From Gordonia neofelifaecis NRRL B-59395 (GTDB taxonomy: Bacteria > Actinomycetota > Actinomycetes > Mycobacteriales > Mycobacteriaceae), in NCBI RefSeq assembly GCF_000192435.1, contig NZ_AEUD01000001.1:310001-374000 (forward strand): 64,000 nucleotides of DNA, in the 5' to 3' direction. The translations under genes were made by a program, and so were the position numbers. The stretch's first letter is position 1; every line of letters begins with the position of its first letter. Positions 1 through 7,939 of this stretch are shown piece after piece. Below the pieces are notes generated by a model. That model saw nothing but the letters and a program-made list of their open reading frames with translations. It was not told where the DNA came from and did not search any database.

Positions 1-105
1 CCGCACTCCGGGCAGCGCGATGCGAACCGCATCGGCCACCCGGCGGGCGGTCACGTCGAAGCGCGGATCCCGGCTGCCGTGGGCGGCGAGGACGAGGGTC
101 GTCAC
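1..105 (-). CDS. Sirohydrochlorin chelatase (CbiX/SirB type), N-terminal fragment
   Basis: Only the first 35 codons are in the window; the gene runs off the left edge. The GTG start overlaps the cysN stop in a GTGA tetranucleotide, so it is the last visible gene of the sulfate operon and probably translationally coupled. The start of the protein reads VTTLVLAAHGSRDPRF, the classic beginning of class II chelatases of the CbiX/SirB family, with the metal-binding His and the HGSRD motif. Such enzymes insert iron into sirohydrochlorin to make siroheme, the cofactor of the sulfite reductase encoded upstream in this operon. The context therefore supports a siroheme role over a cobalamin role, but the rest of the protein cannot be seen. 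Confidence 0.8.
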   Translation of the reverse strand, partial: MTTLVLAAHGSRDPRFDVTARRVADAVRIALPGVR

Positions 106-1403
106 ACCAGTGCGGGCGACGACAGCTCGAGCGGCGCCAGCGCGTCGCCGACCAGTCCGGCGCCGAGGGTGTTGCCACCCTGCGGATCGATCAGCAGGAA
201 GCTGCCCGACTCGCGGTTGCGCGAGTAGTCGTCGGCCGCGATCGGCTCGGCGGTCGTCAGCGACACCCGGCCGATCTGGTTGAGCTCGACCGATTCCGGC
301 GCGTCGACCAGGGCGAGGTTCTGCTCGTCGAAGAGCGCGTCGAGCGCACCGACGATCACCTGCGTGGTCTTGGCGCCGTGCTTGAGCAGGAGTCGCGCAC
401 CGGCGCGCAGCGGCTTCTCCGACAGCCAGCACACCGTCGTGGTGAACTGCTGCGCGGGCTCCGGAGCATCGGCCGCTGCCGCGATCAGATCCCCGCGCGA
501 GATGTCGATGTCGTCGGCCAGCAGGAGCGTGACGCTCCGGCCGGCGTGGGCCGTCTCCAACTCGCCGTCGGGGGTGTCGATCTTCGCGATCGTCGAGCGC
601 AGACCCGACGGCTGGACGACGATCTCGTCGCCGACCGACACGCTGCCCGCGGCCACCAGACCGGCGTAACCGCGGTAGTCGGGGTACTCGGGCGTGCGCG
701 GCCGGATCACGTACTGGACCGGGAACCGCAAGCCCACATCGCCGCGGTCGAGCTCGTTCGGCACCGTCTCCAGGTGCTCGATGAGCGTCGGACCGTCGTA
801 GTACGGCGTGTTCTCCGAACGGACCGCGACGTTGTCGCCGTGGAGCGCTGAGACGGGGATCTCCTGGACCTGGTCGGCCGAGTAGCCGAGCGAGGCGGTG
901 ATCTGGTTGAACTCGGCCGAGATCTCGGCGAACACCTCGGCGGCGTTCTCGACGAGGTCGATCTTGTTGACGGCGAGCACCAGTCGCGGAACGCCCAGCA
1001 GCGCCATCACGGCGGCGTGGCGACGCGTCTGGGCGACGACGCCGCTGCGTGCGTCGACCAGCAGGATCACCAGCTGCGCGGTGGACGCGCCGGAGACGGT
1101 GTTGCGGGTGTACTGCACGTGGCCGGGGGTGTCGGCGAGGACGAACGACCGGGCCGGCGTCGCGAAGTAGCGGTACGCGACGTCGATGGTGATGCCCTGT
1201 TCGCGCTCGGCGCGCAGGCCGTCGACCAGGAGCGACAGGTCCGGGGTGTCCATGCCGCGGTCCACCGACGCCTTGGTGACGGCGTCGATCTGGTCGGCGA
1301 GCACCGACTTGGTGTCGTACAGCAGCCGGCCGACGAGGGTCGACTTGCCGTCGTCCACGGAACCGGCTGTGGCGATGCGCAGAAGGTCGGGGGCGTGCTT
1401 CAT
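102..1403 (-). CDS. cysN: Sulfate adenylyltransferase subunit 1 (GTPase)
   Basis: A 433-residue GTPase subunit of ATP sulfurylase, which couples GTP hydrolysis to formation of adenosine 5'-phosphosulfate. The translation factor-type G domain shows GSVDDGKSTLVGRLL near the N-terminus, then DTPGH and NKID motifs, followed by beta-barrel domains. The ATG start shares one base with the cysD stop (TGATG). The protein stops after the GTPase/barrel part: there is no C-terminal APS kinase (CysC) domain, unlike the fused CysNC of M. tuberculosis. This fits a pathway that reduces APS directly (see cysH) and has no need for PAPS in assimilation. The longer in-frame open frame upstream is antisense-free read-through inside cysD and is not used. 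Confidence 0.95.
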   Translation of the reverse strand: MKHAPDLLRIATAGSVDDGKSTLVGRLLYDTKSVLADQIDAVTKASVDRGMDTPDLSLLVDGLRAEREQGITIDVAYRYFATPARSFVLADTPGHVQYTRNTVSGASTAQLVILLVDARSGVVAQTRRHAAVMALLGVPRLVLAVNKIDLVENAAEVFAEISAEFNQITASLGYSADQVQEIPVSALHGDNVAVRSENTPYYDGPTLIEHLETVPNELDRGDVGLRFPVQYVIRPRTPEYPDYRGYAGLVAAGSVSVGDEIVVQPSGLRSTIAKIDTPDGELETAHAGRSVTLLLADDIDISRGDLIAAAADAPEPAQQFTTTVCWLSEKPLRAGARLLLKHGAKTTQVIVGALDALFDEQNLALVDAPESVELNQIGRVSLTTAEPIAADDYSRNRESGSFLLIDPQGGNTLGAGLVGDALAPLELSSPALV

Positions 1404-2344
1404 CAGAAATATCCTTCGCGCTTGCGGTCTTCCATGGCTGCTTCGGAGACGCGGTCGTCGCCGCGAGTGGCTCCGCGCTCGGTCAGTCGCGACGCGGCGA
1501 CCTCGGCGAGCACAGCCTCGTTGTCGGTGGCCTCGGAGAGGACCGCGCCGGTGGTGGAGCCGTCGCCGACGGTGCGGTAGCGCACCATCCGGGTCTCGAC
1601 GGTCTCGTCCTCGCGGGGTCCGCCCCACGGTCCGGCGGTCATCCACATGCCGTCGCGCTGGTACACCTCGCGCTCGTGCGCGTAGTACAGCGGTGCCAGC
1701 AGCACCTGCTCGCGGGCGATGTACCGCCACACGTCGAGCTCGGTCCAGTTGCTCAGCGGGAACACGCGCACGTGCTCGCCCGGGGCGTGGCGGCCGTTGT
1801 ACAGGTTCCACAGCTCGGGACGCTGACGCTTCGGGTCCCACTGGCCGAAGGCGTTGCGCAGCGAGAAGATCCGCTCCTTGGCGCGAGCGCGCTCCTCGTC
1901 GCGGCGAGCGCCGCCGAACACCGCGTCGAACCGGTTCTCGCTGATGCCGTCGAGAAGCGGGATGGTCTGCAGCGGGTTGCGGATGCCGTCCGGACGCTCG
2001 GCGAGCCGGCCGTCGGCCAGGTACTCCTCGACGCTCGCGACGTGCAGTCGCAGGCCGTGACGTTCGACGATCTCGTCGCGGAACGCGATGATCTCCGGCA
2101 GGTTGTGCCCGGTGTCCACGTGCAGCAGCGAGAACGGCAGCGGCGCCGGCCAGAAGGCCTTGAGCGCCAGGTGCAGCAGCAGGGTGGAGTCCTTGCCGCC
2201 GGAGAACAGGATCACCGGCCGCTCGAACTCGCCCGCGACCTCGCGGAAGATGTGGATGGCCTCGGATTCGAGGGCGTCGAGAGTGGTGAATTCGTCACGG
2301 TCCGCGGCTGCGGCCTGGACGTCGGTGTCTTGAACGATGCTCAT
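1403..2344 (-). CDS. cysD: Sulfate adenylyltransferase subunit 2
   Basis: A 313-residue ATP pyrophosphatase-family subunit that adenylates sulfate in partnership with CysN. The PP-loop SGGKDSTLLLHL lies near residue 45, and the family stretch FDAVFGGARRDEERARAKER is present in the middle (FGGARRDEE seen directly). The ATG start overlaps the cysH stop in ATGA, and the stop overlaps the cysN start, so cysH, cysD and cysN are tightly coupled. Length is normal for the family (about 300 residues). An upstream in-frame extension exists but has no support because it would lie wholly within cysH. Confidence 0.95.
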   Translation of the reverse strand: MSIVQDTDVQAAAADRDEFTTLDALESEAIHIFREVAGEFERPVILFSGGKDSTLLLHLALKAFWPAPLPFSLLHVDTGHNLPEIIAFRDEIVERHGLRLHVASVEEYLADGRLAERPDGIRNPLQTIPLLDGISENRFDAVFGGARRDEERARAKERIFSLRNAFGQWDPKRQRPELWNLYNGRHAPGEHVRVFPLSNWTELDVWRYIAREQVLLAPLYYAHEREVYQRDGMWMTAGPWGGPREDETVETRMVRYRTVGDGSTTGAVLSEATDNEAVLAEVAASRLTERGATRGDDRVSEAAMEDRKREGYF

Positions 2345-3072
2345 GATGCGTGCAACCCGCATTCTGTCTTGGCGCTGCCGGCCCAACGGCCGCTGCGCGG
2401 ATCGGCTCCGGCGGCTGGTTTGACGGTGCACGGTGCACACCCGATGGAGGGGTAGCCCTCGTCGACCAGAGGATTGACCAGGACACCGTGGGTGTCGATG
2501 TACTCCTGGAACTGCTCGTCGCTCCAGGCGGCGAGCGGATTGATCTTGACGAGGCCGAAGCCTTCGTCGAACGAGATCAGCGGTGCGTTGGCGCGCGTCG
2601 GCGCCTCCACCCGGCGGATGCCGGTGACCCACGCGCGGAACGGTGCGAGCGACTTCCGCAGCGGCACCACCTTCCGCAGCTTGCAGCACTGGGCCGCGTC
2701 GCTGGCGAAGAGGTCCTTGCCGACCAGCCGGTCCTGCTCTTCGACCGTCTGCTCGGGCGTCACGTTCAGCAGCTCGAGGTCGTAGACCTGCTCGACGGCA
2801 TCGCGCGTGCCGAGGGTCTCGGCGAAGTGGTAGCCGGTGTCGAGGAAGAGCGCCTTCAGCTTGCCGCCGACGGCCGCCTTGTCCTCGATGGCCTTGTCGG
2901 CGACGTCGATCAGCACCGCGTCCTGCATGTTCGCCGCGATGACGAAGTCGGTGCCGAAGGTGTCCGCGGTCCAGCGCAGGAGCTCCTCGGCGGTGGCGTC
3001 GGGGCCGAGCTGCTCGGCACCGGCCTCGGCGATCGCCTTCAGATCGTCCAGATCATTACTGGTGATGGTCAT
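2341..3072 (-). CDS. cysH: Assimilatory adenosine 5'-phosphosulfate reductase (4Fe-4S type)
   Basis: A 243-residue thiol-dependent reductase converting APS to sulfite and AMP. It carries the cysteine pairs that bind the [4Fe-4S] cluster of APS (rather than PAPS) reductases: QCCKLRKVVPL near residue 128 and GCAPCT near residue 211. The catalytic cysteine sits in the C-terminal ECGLH motif. Presence of both cluster pairs distinguishes it from the cluster-free PAPS reductases of enterobacteria. The ATG at 3072 follows the nirA stop by 11 bases; the stop overlaps cysD. It takes its substrate from CysDN and passes sulfite to the sulfite reductase encoded just upstream. Confidence 0.93.
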   Translation of the reverse strand: MTITSNDLDDLKAIAEAGAEQLGPDATAEELLRWTADTFGTDFVIAANMQDAVLIDVADKAIEDKAAVGGKLKALFLDTGYHFAETLGTRDAVEQVYDLELLNVTPEQTVEEQDRLVGKDLFASDAAQCCKLRKVVPLRKSLAPFRAWVTGIRRVEAPTRANAPLISFDEGFGLVKINPLAAWSDEQFQEYIDTHGVLVNPLVDEGYPSIGCAPCTVKPAAGADPRSGRWAGSAKTECGLHAS

Positions 3073-3083
3073 GACCGAATTCC

Positions 3084-4805
3084 TTACTGCAGCTCGGCGT
3101 CGTCGGCGCGGACGGCCCACTCGGCGAACCGCTCGCCGGGATTGCGGCCCGCGATGAAGTTGCGGACGAGGCGCTCGATGTACTCGGTGGCGTCGCTGGC
3201 GTAGATCTTGTGCTGGCGCAGCTTGCGTCCGAAGCCGATGTCGAAGCCGAGGCTGCCGCCGAGGTGGACCTGGAAGCCCTCCACCGGGGTGCCGCCGTCG
3301 TCGATCAGCTGACCCTTGAGGCCGATGTCAGCGACCTGCACGCGAGCGCAGGAGTTGGGGCAGCCGTTGAAGTTGATCGTGATCGGCACGTCGAGCTGCT
3401 CGTTGAGCTCGGCGAGACGCTGCTCCAGCTCCGGGACCAGGGCCTGCGACCGGCTGCGGGTCTCGGTGAACGACAGCTTGCAGTACTCCAGCCCGGTGCA
3501 GGCGATCAGGTTCCGGCGCCACACCGAGGGCTTCGACTGCAGACCGACGGCGGTCAGATCCCCGTCGAGCTGCGCGATCTTGTCCTCGGGGACGTTCACG
3601 ACGACCAGCTTCTGGTAGGGCGTGAAGCGGACGCTGTCGCTGCCGGCCTTCTCCGCTGCATCGGCGATGGCGTACAGCACGTCGTCCGACAGTCGCCCGG
3701 AGACGGCGGAGAAGCCGACCGCGTAGCGACCGTTCTTCTGCTTGGTGACGCCGACGTGGTCGATCGGCTGCTTCGGCGGAGTCGGCGCCGGGCCGTCGAT
3801 CAGCTTCCGGTGCAGGTACTCGTCCTCGAGGACCTGACGGAACTTCTCCGGGCCCCAGTCCTTCATCAGGAACTTCAGGCGAGCCTTCGACCGCAGGCGA
3901 CGGTAGCCGTAGTCGCGGAAGATCGCGACGACGCCCTCCCAGACGTCCGGCACCTCGTCGAGCGGGACCCAGACGCCCAGTCGCTTGGCGAGCATCGGGT
4001 TGGTCGACAGACCGCCGCCGACCCAGAGGTCGAGGCCGGGGCCGTGCTCGGGATGCTCGACGCCGACGAACGAGACGTCGTTGATCTCGTGGACCACGTC
4101 CTGCAGACCCGACACCGCGGTCTTGAACTTGCGCGGCAGGTTCGAGTACTCGGGGTCGCCGATGTAGCGGCGCTTGATCTCCGCGAGCGCGGGGCTGGCG
4201 TCGAGGACCTCATCGGTCGACAGGCCGGCGAGCGGGGAGCCCAGCATGCCGCGCGGGCAGTCGCCGCAGGCCTCGGTGGTCTCCAGCCCGACCTCTTCGA
4301 GGCGGCGCCAGATCTCCGGCACGTTCTCGATCTCGATCCAGTGGTACTGCAGGTTCTGCCGGTCGGTGACGTCCGCGGTGCCGCGTGCGAAGTCGCGCGA
4401 GATCGACGCCAGCGCGCGCACCTGGGGCAGACTCAGCTGTCCGCCGTCGGTGCGGACGCGCATCATGAAGTACGGCGCCTCGATCTCGTCGATGTTGGCT
4501 TCACCGGAGTACGTGCCGTCGAAGCCCTCGGCTCGCTGGGTGTAGAGGCCCATCCAGCGGAAACGTCCGCGGAGGTCGGCCTTGTCGATGCCGTCGAAGC
4601 CGACGTACTGGTAGCTGTCGATGATGCGGCGACGAACGTTGAGCGGGTTGTCGTCGCGCTTGCTCTGTTCGTTCGGGTTCAACGGGGTGCGGTACCCGAG
4701 AGCCCACTGGCCTTCGGACTTCCGCTTGACGGGACGTGCGCGCTTGCGGGGCGCCTCGGCGGGCGCCTCCGTCTGCTCCGCAGCGGTGGGGGACGTGAGC
4801 GTCAT
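3084..4805 (-). CDS. nirA: Ferredoxin-dependent sulfite reductase (siroheme, 4Fe-4S)
   Basis: A 573-residue siroheme enzyme reducing sulfite to sulfide with six electrons from ferredoxin. Siroheme/[4Fe-4S] ligands are visible as CTGLEYC (Cys-x5-Cys, about residues 436-442) and NGCPNSCAR (Cys-x3-Cys, about 482-486). The N-terminal 40 residues are basic and poorly conserved. The ATG at 4805 has a good ribosome-binding site, AGGAGAAC at 4808-4815. The gene is annotated nirA in mycobacteria although its role is sulfite reduction, and the cys genes downstream support that role here. It is the first structural gene after a cysteine leader ORF, so its translation is probably under attenuation control. 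Confidence 0.93.
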   Translation of the reverse strand: MTLTSPTAAEQTEAPAEAPRKRARPVKRKSEGQWALGYRTPLNPNEQSKRDDNPLNVRRRIIDSYQYVGFDGIDKADLRGRFRWMGLYTQRAEGFDGTYSGEANIDEIEAPYFMMRVRTDGGQLSLPQVRALASISRDFARGTADVTDRQNLQYHWIEIENVPEIWRRLEEVGLETTEACGDCPRGMLGSPLAGLSTDEVLDASPALAEIKRRYIGDPEYSNLPRKFKTAVSGLQDVVHEINDVSFVGVEHPEHGPGLDLWVGGGLSTNPMLAKRLGVWVPLDEVPDVWEGVVAIFRDYGYRRLRSKARLKFLMKDWGPEKFRQVLEDEYLHRKLIDGPAPTPPKQPIDHVGVTKQKNGRYAVGFSAVSGRLSDDVLYAIADAAEKAGSDSVRFTPYQKLVVVNVPEDKIAQLDGDLTAVGLQSKPSVWRRNLIACTGLEYCKLSFTETRSRSQALVPELEQRLAELNEQLDVPITINFNGCPNSCARVQVADIGLKGQLIDDGGTPVEGFQVHLGGSLGFDIGFGRKLRQHKIYASDATEYIERLVRNFIAGRNPGERFAEWAVRADDAELQ

Positions 4806-4940
4806 CAGTTCTCCTGAACGTGCGGCGCGCACAGCGCAGCACGACGATTGGGCTGAAATCAGAATGTGACGGAGATCGGCATCCTCAGGCACCCGCGGGC
4901 TGATGCGGGGAGAAGACTTCTCGAAAGGCCGAGACGTCGG
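4806..4940 (-). promoter_or_regulatory. Leader region between cysteine leader ORF and nirA, with SD and anti-SD
   Basis: This 135-base untranslated stretch separates the leader ORF stop from nirA. Reading on the minus strand, the ribosome-binding site AGGAGAAC (4815-4808) sits in a small hairpin GTTC-AGGA-GAAC. A matching anti-SD, TTCTCC, lies at 4914-4909 and could pair with GGAGAA of the SD. A second hairpin GTGCG-CGC-CGCAC lies just upstream of the SD. These mutually exclusive pairings are what a translational attenuator would need. The pairing is read by eye; no folding energies were computed. Confidence 0.5.
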
Positions 4941-4951
4941 CTAGCGCCGAC
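4936..4951 (-). promoter_or_regulatory. Hairpin overlapping the leader ORF stop codon
   Basis: On the minus strand GTCGGC-gcta-GCCGAC forms a 6-bp perfect stem whose loop contains the leader's TAG stop. The second cysteine codon (4952-4950) touches its 5' arm. A ribosome stalled on either cysteine codon would prevent this stem from forming, while a terminating ribosome would leave soon after, so folding would depend on charged tRNA-Cys. Confidence 0.5.
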
Positions 4952-5030
4952 AGAACGCGCTGCACACGCGCTTGAGGTCGATGTGTCGCCGCTGGGCGAG
5001 CCACACTCCTGAGGAAGTCACGAGCCCCAT
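4941..5030 (-). CDS. Cysteine-containing leader peptide (29 aa) upstream of the sulfate operon
   Basis: A 29-codon ORF from ATG at 5030 to TAG at 4941, with an alternative GTG start at 5021. The peptide ends RRHIDLKRVCSAFCRR. The RRH[IV]DL core followed by clustered cysteines is, to my knowledge, the hallmark of actinobacterial leader peptides found before cysteine and sulfur assimilation genes; mycobacterial examples act as cysteine-responsive attenuators. It lies 136 bases upstream of nirA on the same strand and is followed by a stop-codon hairpin and an anti-SD. The expected role is in cis: low Cys-tRNA stalls the ribosome and frees nirA translation. Assignment to that family is from the visible core motif and location; function is inferred. 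Confidence 0.72.
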   Translation of the reverse strand: MGLVTSSGVWLAQRRHIDLKRVCSAFCRR

Positions 5031-5043
5031 CGTGCCATGGTCG

Positions 5044-5049
5044 ACGGTA
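5044..5049 (-). promoter_or_regulatory. Possible -10 element for the sulfate operon leader
   Basis: TACCGT (minus strand) fits TAnnnT and lies 13 bases before the leader ORF ATG, giving a very short 5' leader. No convincing -35 element was found. Weak evidence on its own. Confidence 0.3.
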
Positions 5050-5123
5050 GATCGTCTACTTGGGGTTATTTTTCCTCAGCGTGAGATTAATATCCTTGAC
5101 ACGCGGTGGGCCATGATGGATGG

Positions 5124-6347
5124 GTGACTGATCGACGTGCCCCGGAGGCACTCTCCGGACAGGCGCGCACGGCTCTCGAGACGGCTGATGCGGCTCGCCC
5201 GCTGAGCTTGTACCTCCACGTGCCGTTCTGTGCGACGCGCTGCGGCTACTGCGACTTCAACACCTACACCGCCGGAGAACTGGGCAGTTCGTCGTCGCCG
5301 CAGAGCTGGATGGAGGGCGTCCGCGCCGAACTCGATCAGGCGGCGGCGCTGCTGGCGCGCGGTCGCGAGGTGTCGACGGTCTTCGTCGGCGGCGGGACCC
5401 CGTCGCTGCTCGGCGGTCAGGGTCTGGCGCGACTGCTCGACGCCGTCCGCGACTCCTTCGATCTCGCCCCCGGCGCCGAGGTGACCACCGAGTCGAACCC
5501 GGAGTCGACGTCGCCGGAGTTCTTCGGCGCGCTGCGGGACGCGGGCTTCACCCGGATCTCCCTCGGCATGCAGTCCGCCGCGCCGCACGTGCTGGCGGTG
5601 CTGGAGCGGACTCATACTCCGGGCCGGGCGCTCGACGCGGCCCGAGAAGCCTCGGCCGCCGGCTTCGAGCACGTCAATCTCGACATGATCTACGGGACGC
5701 CGGGGGAGCGGGACACCGATCTCCGGGAGACCCTCGACGCGGTGCTCTCGGTTCCCGTGGACCACGTCTCGGCGTACGCGCTGATCGTGGAGGACGGCAC
5801 CCGATTCGCCCGCAAGGTGCGCCGCGGCGAGGTCCCGATGCCCGACGACGACGTGCTCGCGGCCCGCTACGAGATGATCGACGCGCGGCTGTCCGAGGCT
5901 GGGATGACCTGGTACGAGGTGTCGAACTGGGCGCGGGCGCAGGCGGATTCGCTCCCGGCACCGCAGTCGGTCTGCCGGCACAACGAGGCCTACTGGCGCA
6001 GTGACGACTGGTGGGGCGTCGGCCCGGGCGCACACTCGCACGTGAATGGCGTGCGGTGGTGGAACCAGAAGCATCCGGCCACCTACTCGGCGTCGCTCGC
6101 CGACGGGGCACTGCCGATCGGCGGTCAGGAGATCCTCTCCGAGGCCGACATCCACACCGAGTCGGTGATGCTGCGCCTGCGGATGCGCGACGGACTGCCC
6201 GCGAACCTGCTCGACTCCGGTGAGCGGCAGCGGGCCGACGCCGCCGTGGCGCGCGGGCTGTTGACAGTCGCGGGGGAGGCGTACGTCCTCACCGACGCCG
6301 GCCGCCTGCTGGCCGACGGCGTCGTCCGCGACATGCTGGTGGACTGA
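5124..6347 (+). CDS. hemW: Radical SAM heme chaperone HemW (formerly HemN-like)
   Basis: A 407-residue radical SAM protein. CATRCGYC at residues 36-43 is the CxxxCxxC cluster motif preceded by HVPF, as in HemW/HemN, and GGGTPSLL follows. The C-terminal half carries the HemN_C-type region. In this family HemW proteins bind and deliver heme and lack the extra cysteine residue context of true coproporphyrinogen dehydrogenase HemN; the actinobacterial orthologue is usually annotated either way. I choose GTG 5124 (protein begins VTDRRAPEALSG); an earlier GTG at 5106 adds six residues and has no better ribosome-binding site. It is divergent from the sulfate operon, sharing about 90 bases of upstream DNA with the leader ORF. 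Confidence 0.88.
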   Translation: MTDRRAPEALSGQARTALETADAARPLSLYLHVPFCATRCGYCDFNTYTAGELGSSSSPQSWMEGVRAELDQAAALLARGREVSTVFVGGGTPSLLGGQGLARLLDAVRDSFDLAPGAEVTTESNPESTSPEFFGALRDAGFTRISLGMQSAAPHVLAVLERTHTPGRALDAAREASAAGFEHVNLDMIYGTPGERDTDLRETLDAVLSVPVDHVSAYALIVEDGTRFARKVRRGEVPMPDDDVLAARYEMIDARLSEAGMTWYEVSNWARAQADSLPAPQSVCRHNEAYWRSDDWWGVGPGAHSHVNGVRWWNQKHPATYSASLADGALPIGGQEILSEADIHTESVMLRLRMRDGLPANLLDSGERQRADAAVARGLLTVAGEAYVLTDAGRLLADGVVRDMLVD

Positions 6348-6358
6348 GCGAGTTCGTC

Positions 6359-6787
6359 TCAGTCCGGCAGCCGGTGCGCACCGGAGCGTCGGCGGCTCGG
6401 GTGCACGATCCGCCCGACCGGCGGGATCGGCGCGGTGGTCTCGACTGCGGACGCCGGCCGTTCCGGCGCGGGTGTGAGCCCCGCCGCGATGCGCGCGTCC
6501 AGATCGAGCATCCGCGCGTGGATGATGATGCGGTTCCGGAGCGCCGACCGCACCGCCCGATGGAGTCCGTCCTCGAGGTAGAGGTTGCCCTCGAACAGCA
6601 CGACGTGCGCGAACAGGTCGCCGTAGAACGTCGAGTCCTCCGACAGCAGCTTGTCGAGAGCCAGCACGGTGGTGACGGTGGTCAGCTGATCGAGGCGGAA
6701 CTGACGGGGTGGGATCTGAGCCCATTCGCGGGACGTGAGACCGTGATCGACATAGGGTTTGCCGTCCCGCACGCCCTTGAAGATCAT
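6359..6787 (-). CDS. Conserved ParB-like fold protein next to hrcA
   Basis: A 142-residue protein divergently oriented from hrcA. The central stretch VVLFEGNLYLEDGLHRAV followed by IIIHARMLDLD resembles the N-terminal ParB/sulfiredoxin-type domain, whose core is a beta strand, a DGxHR-like motif and a small helix. The C-terminal third is low complexity and proline/arginine rich. An orthologue sits next to hrcA in mycobacteria (Rv2375, from memory), so the position is conserved. AGGA lies 7 bases before the ATG at 6787. No function is claimed; the DGLHR motif could be a nucleotide-binding or nuclease remnant. Confidence 0.7.
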   Translation of the reverse strand: MIFKGVRDGKPYVDHGLTSREWAQIPPRQFRLDQLTTVTTVLALDKLLSEDSTFYGDLFAHVVLFEGNLYLEDGLHRAVRSALRNRIIIHARMLDLDARIAAGLTPAPERPASAVETTAPIPPVGRIVHPSRRRSGAHRLPD

Positions 6788-6868
6788 CGCCGTCCTGGTC
6801 TTTCCGTCGGTTTCGTAGAATGGTCGTATCCACTGTAGGCAAAAGTCGTGACAAGGGGAGGTGCGGAG

Positions 6869-7906
6869 TTGTCGTCGTCGACCGATGACCGTCGCTTCGA
6901 GATTCTGCGTGCCATCGTCACCGACTACGTCTCCACACAGGAGCCGATCGGGTCGAAGGCACTGGTCGAGCGGCATCACCTGGGCGTCTCGAGTGCGACG
7001 GTGCGCAACGACATGGCCGCGCTCGAAGCCGACGGCTACATCGCCCAGCCGCACACCAGCTCCGGTCGGATACCCACCGACAAGGGCTACCGGATGTTCG
7101 TCGACCGGATCAGCGAGATCAAGCCGCTGTCGGCGGCCGAACGCCGCGCCATCCTCTCGGTCCTCGACAACGGCGTCGACCTCGACGACGTGCTCCGCCG
7201 GTCGGTGAAACTGCTCGCGCAGCTGACCCGTCAGGTCGCGGTGATCCAGTACCCGGTCCTCTCGACCGCACGCGTCCGCCACCTCGAGGTCGTCTCGCTG
7301 TCGCCCAGCCGCCTGCTCCTGGTGGTCATCACCGACACCGGACGCGTCGAGCAGCGGATGGTGACGCTGGCCGAGGCACTCGACGAGGACGAGCTGGCTC
7401 GGGTGCGCGACATGTTCTCCGGGGCCCTCGACGGGCAGCGGTTGGAGGACGCCTCGGTCGCGGTCGCCGAACTCGCCACCACGAGCCCGCCGGACCTGCA
7501 CGAAGCGGTGGTCACCGTCGCCACCGTGCTGGTTGAGACGTTGGTCGAGCGCGGCGACGACCGACTGGTGCTGGGCGGTACGTCGAACCTCGCGCGCTCG
7601 GCGGCGGACTTCTCGCCCACGCTCGGCGGGATGGACATCGTGCTCGACGCGCTCGAGGAGCAGGTGGTGGTCCTCAAGCTGCTCGCCCACGCGCAGCGGA
7701 CGGGTGAGGTGACGGTTCAGATCGGCGAGGAGACCAACACCGAGAACCTCCGGAGCACCTCGGTGATCTCGACCGGGTACGGTGCATCGGGCACCGTGTT
7801 CGGCAGTGTCGGTGTGGTCGGTCCCACTCGGATGGACTACCCGGGAACAATCGCGTCGGTGGCGGCGGTTGCGAAATATGTCGGCGAAGTGCTCGCCGAT
7901 CGTTAA
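6869..7906 (+). CDS. hrcA: Heat-inducible transcription repressor HrcA
   Basis: A 345-residue repressor of class I heat-shock genes. The N-terminal winged helix reads [20 protein letters not shown] then [20 protein letters not shown], typical of HrcA, with a long C-terminal dimerisation domain. I choose the TTG at 6869: a strong AAGGGGAGG ribosome-binding site ends 8 bases before it, and the length then matches mycobacterial HrcA (about 343). The GTG at 6848 lies upstream of that site and is less likely. dnaJ follows after 33 bases, so the pair is probably co-transcribed. No CIRCE operator is visible nearby, so HrcA's targets must lie elsewhere in the genome. Confidence 0.92.
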   Translation: MSSSTDDRRFEILRAIVTDYVSTQEPIGSKALVERHHLGVSSATVRNDMAALEADGYIAQPHTSSGRIPTDKGYRMFVDRISEIKPLSAAERRAILSVLDNGVDLDDVLRRSVKLLAQLTRQVAVIQYPVLSTARVRHLEVVSLSPSRLLLVVITDTGRVEQRMVTLAEALDEDELARVRDMFSGALDGQRLEDASVAVAELATTSPPDLHEAVVTVATVLVETLVERGDDRLVLGGTSNLARSAADFSPTLGGMDIVLDALEEQVVVLKLLAHAQRTGEVTVQIGEETNTENLRSTSVISTGYGASGTVFGSVGVVGPTRMDYPGTIASVAAVAKYVGEVLADR

Positions 7907-7939
7907 TTGATGTCTTGATTGTGAAGGACCTTATTCACC

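Noticed and set aside
6788-6868. CIRCE operator before hrcA
   Set aside because: No TTAGCACTC-N9-GAGTGCTAA-like inverted repeat is present.
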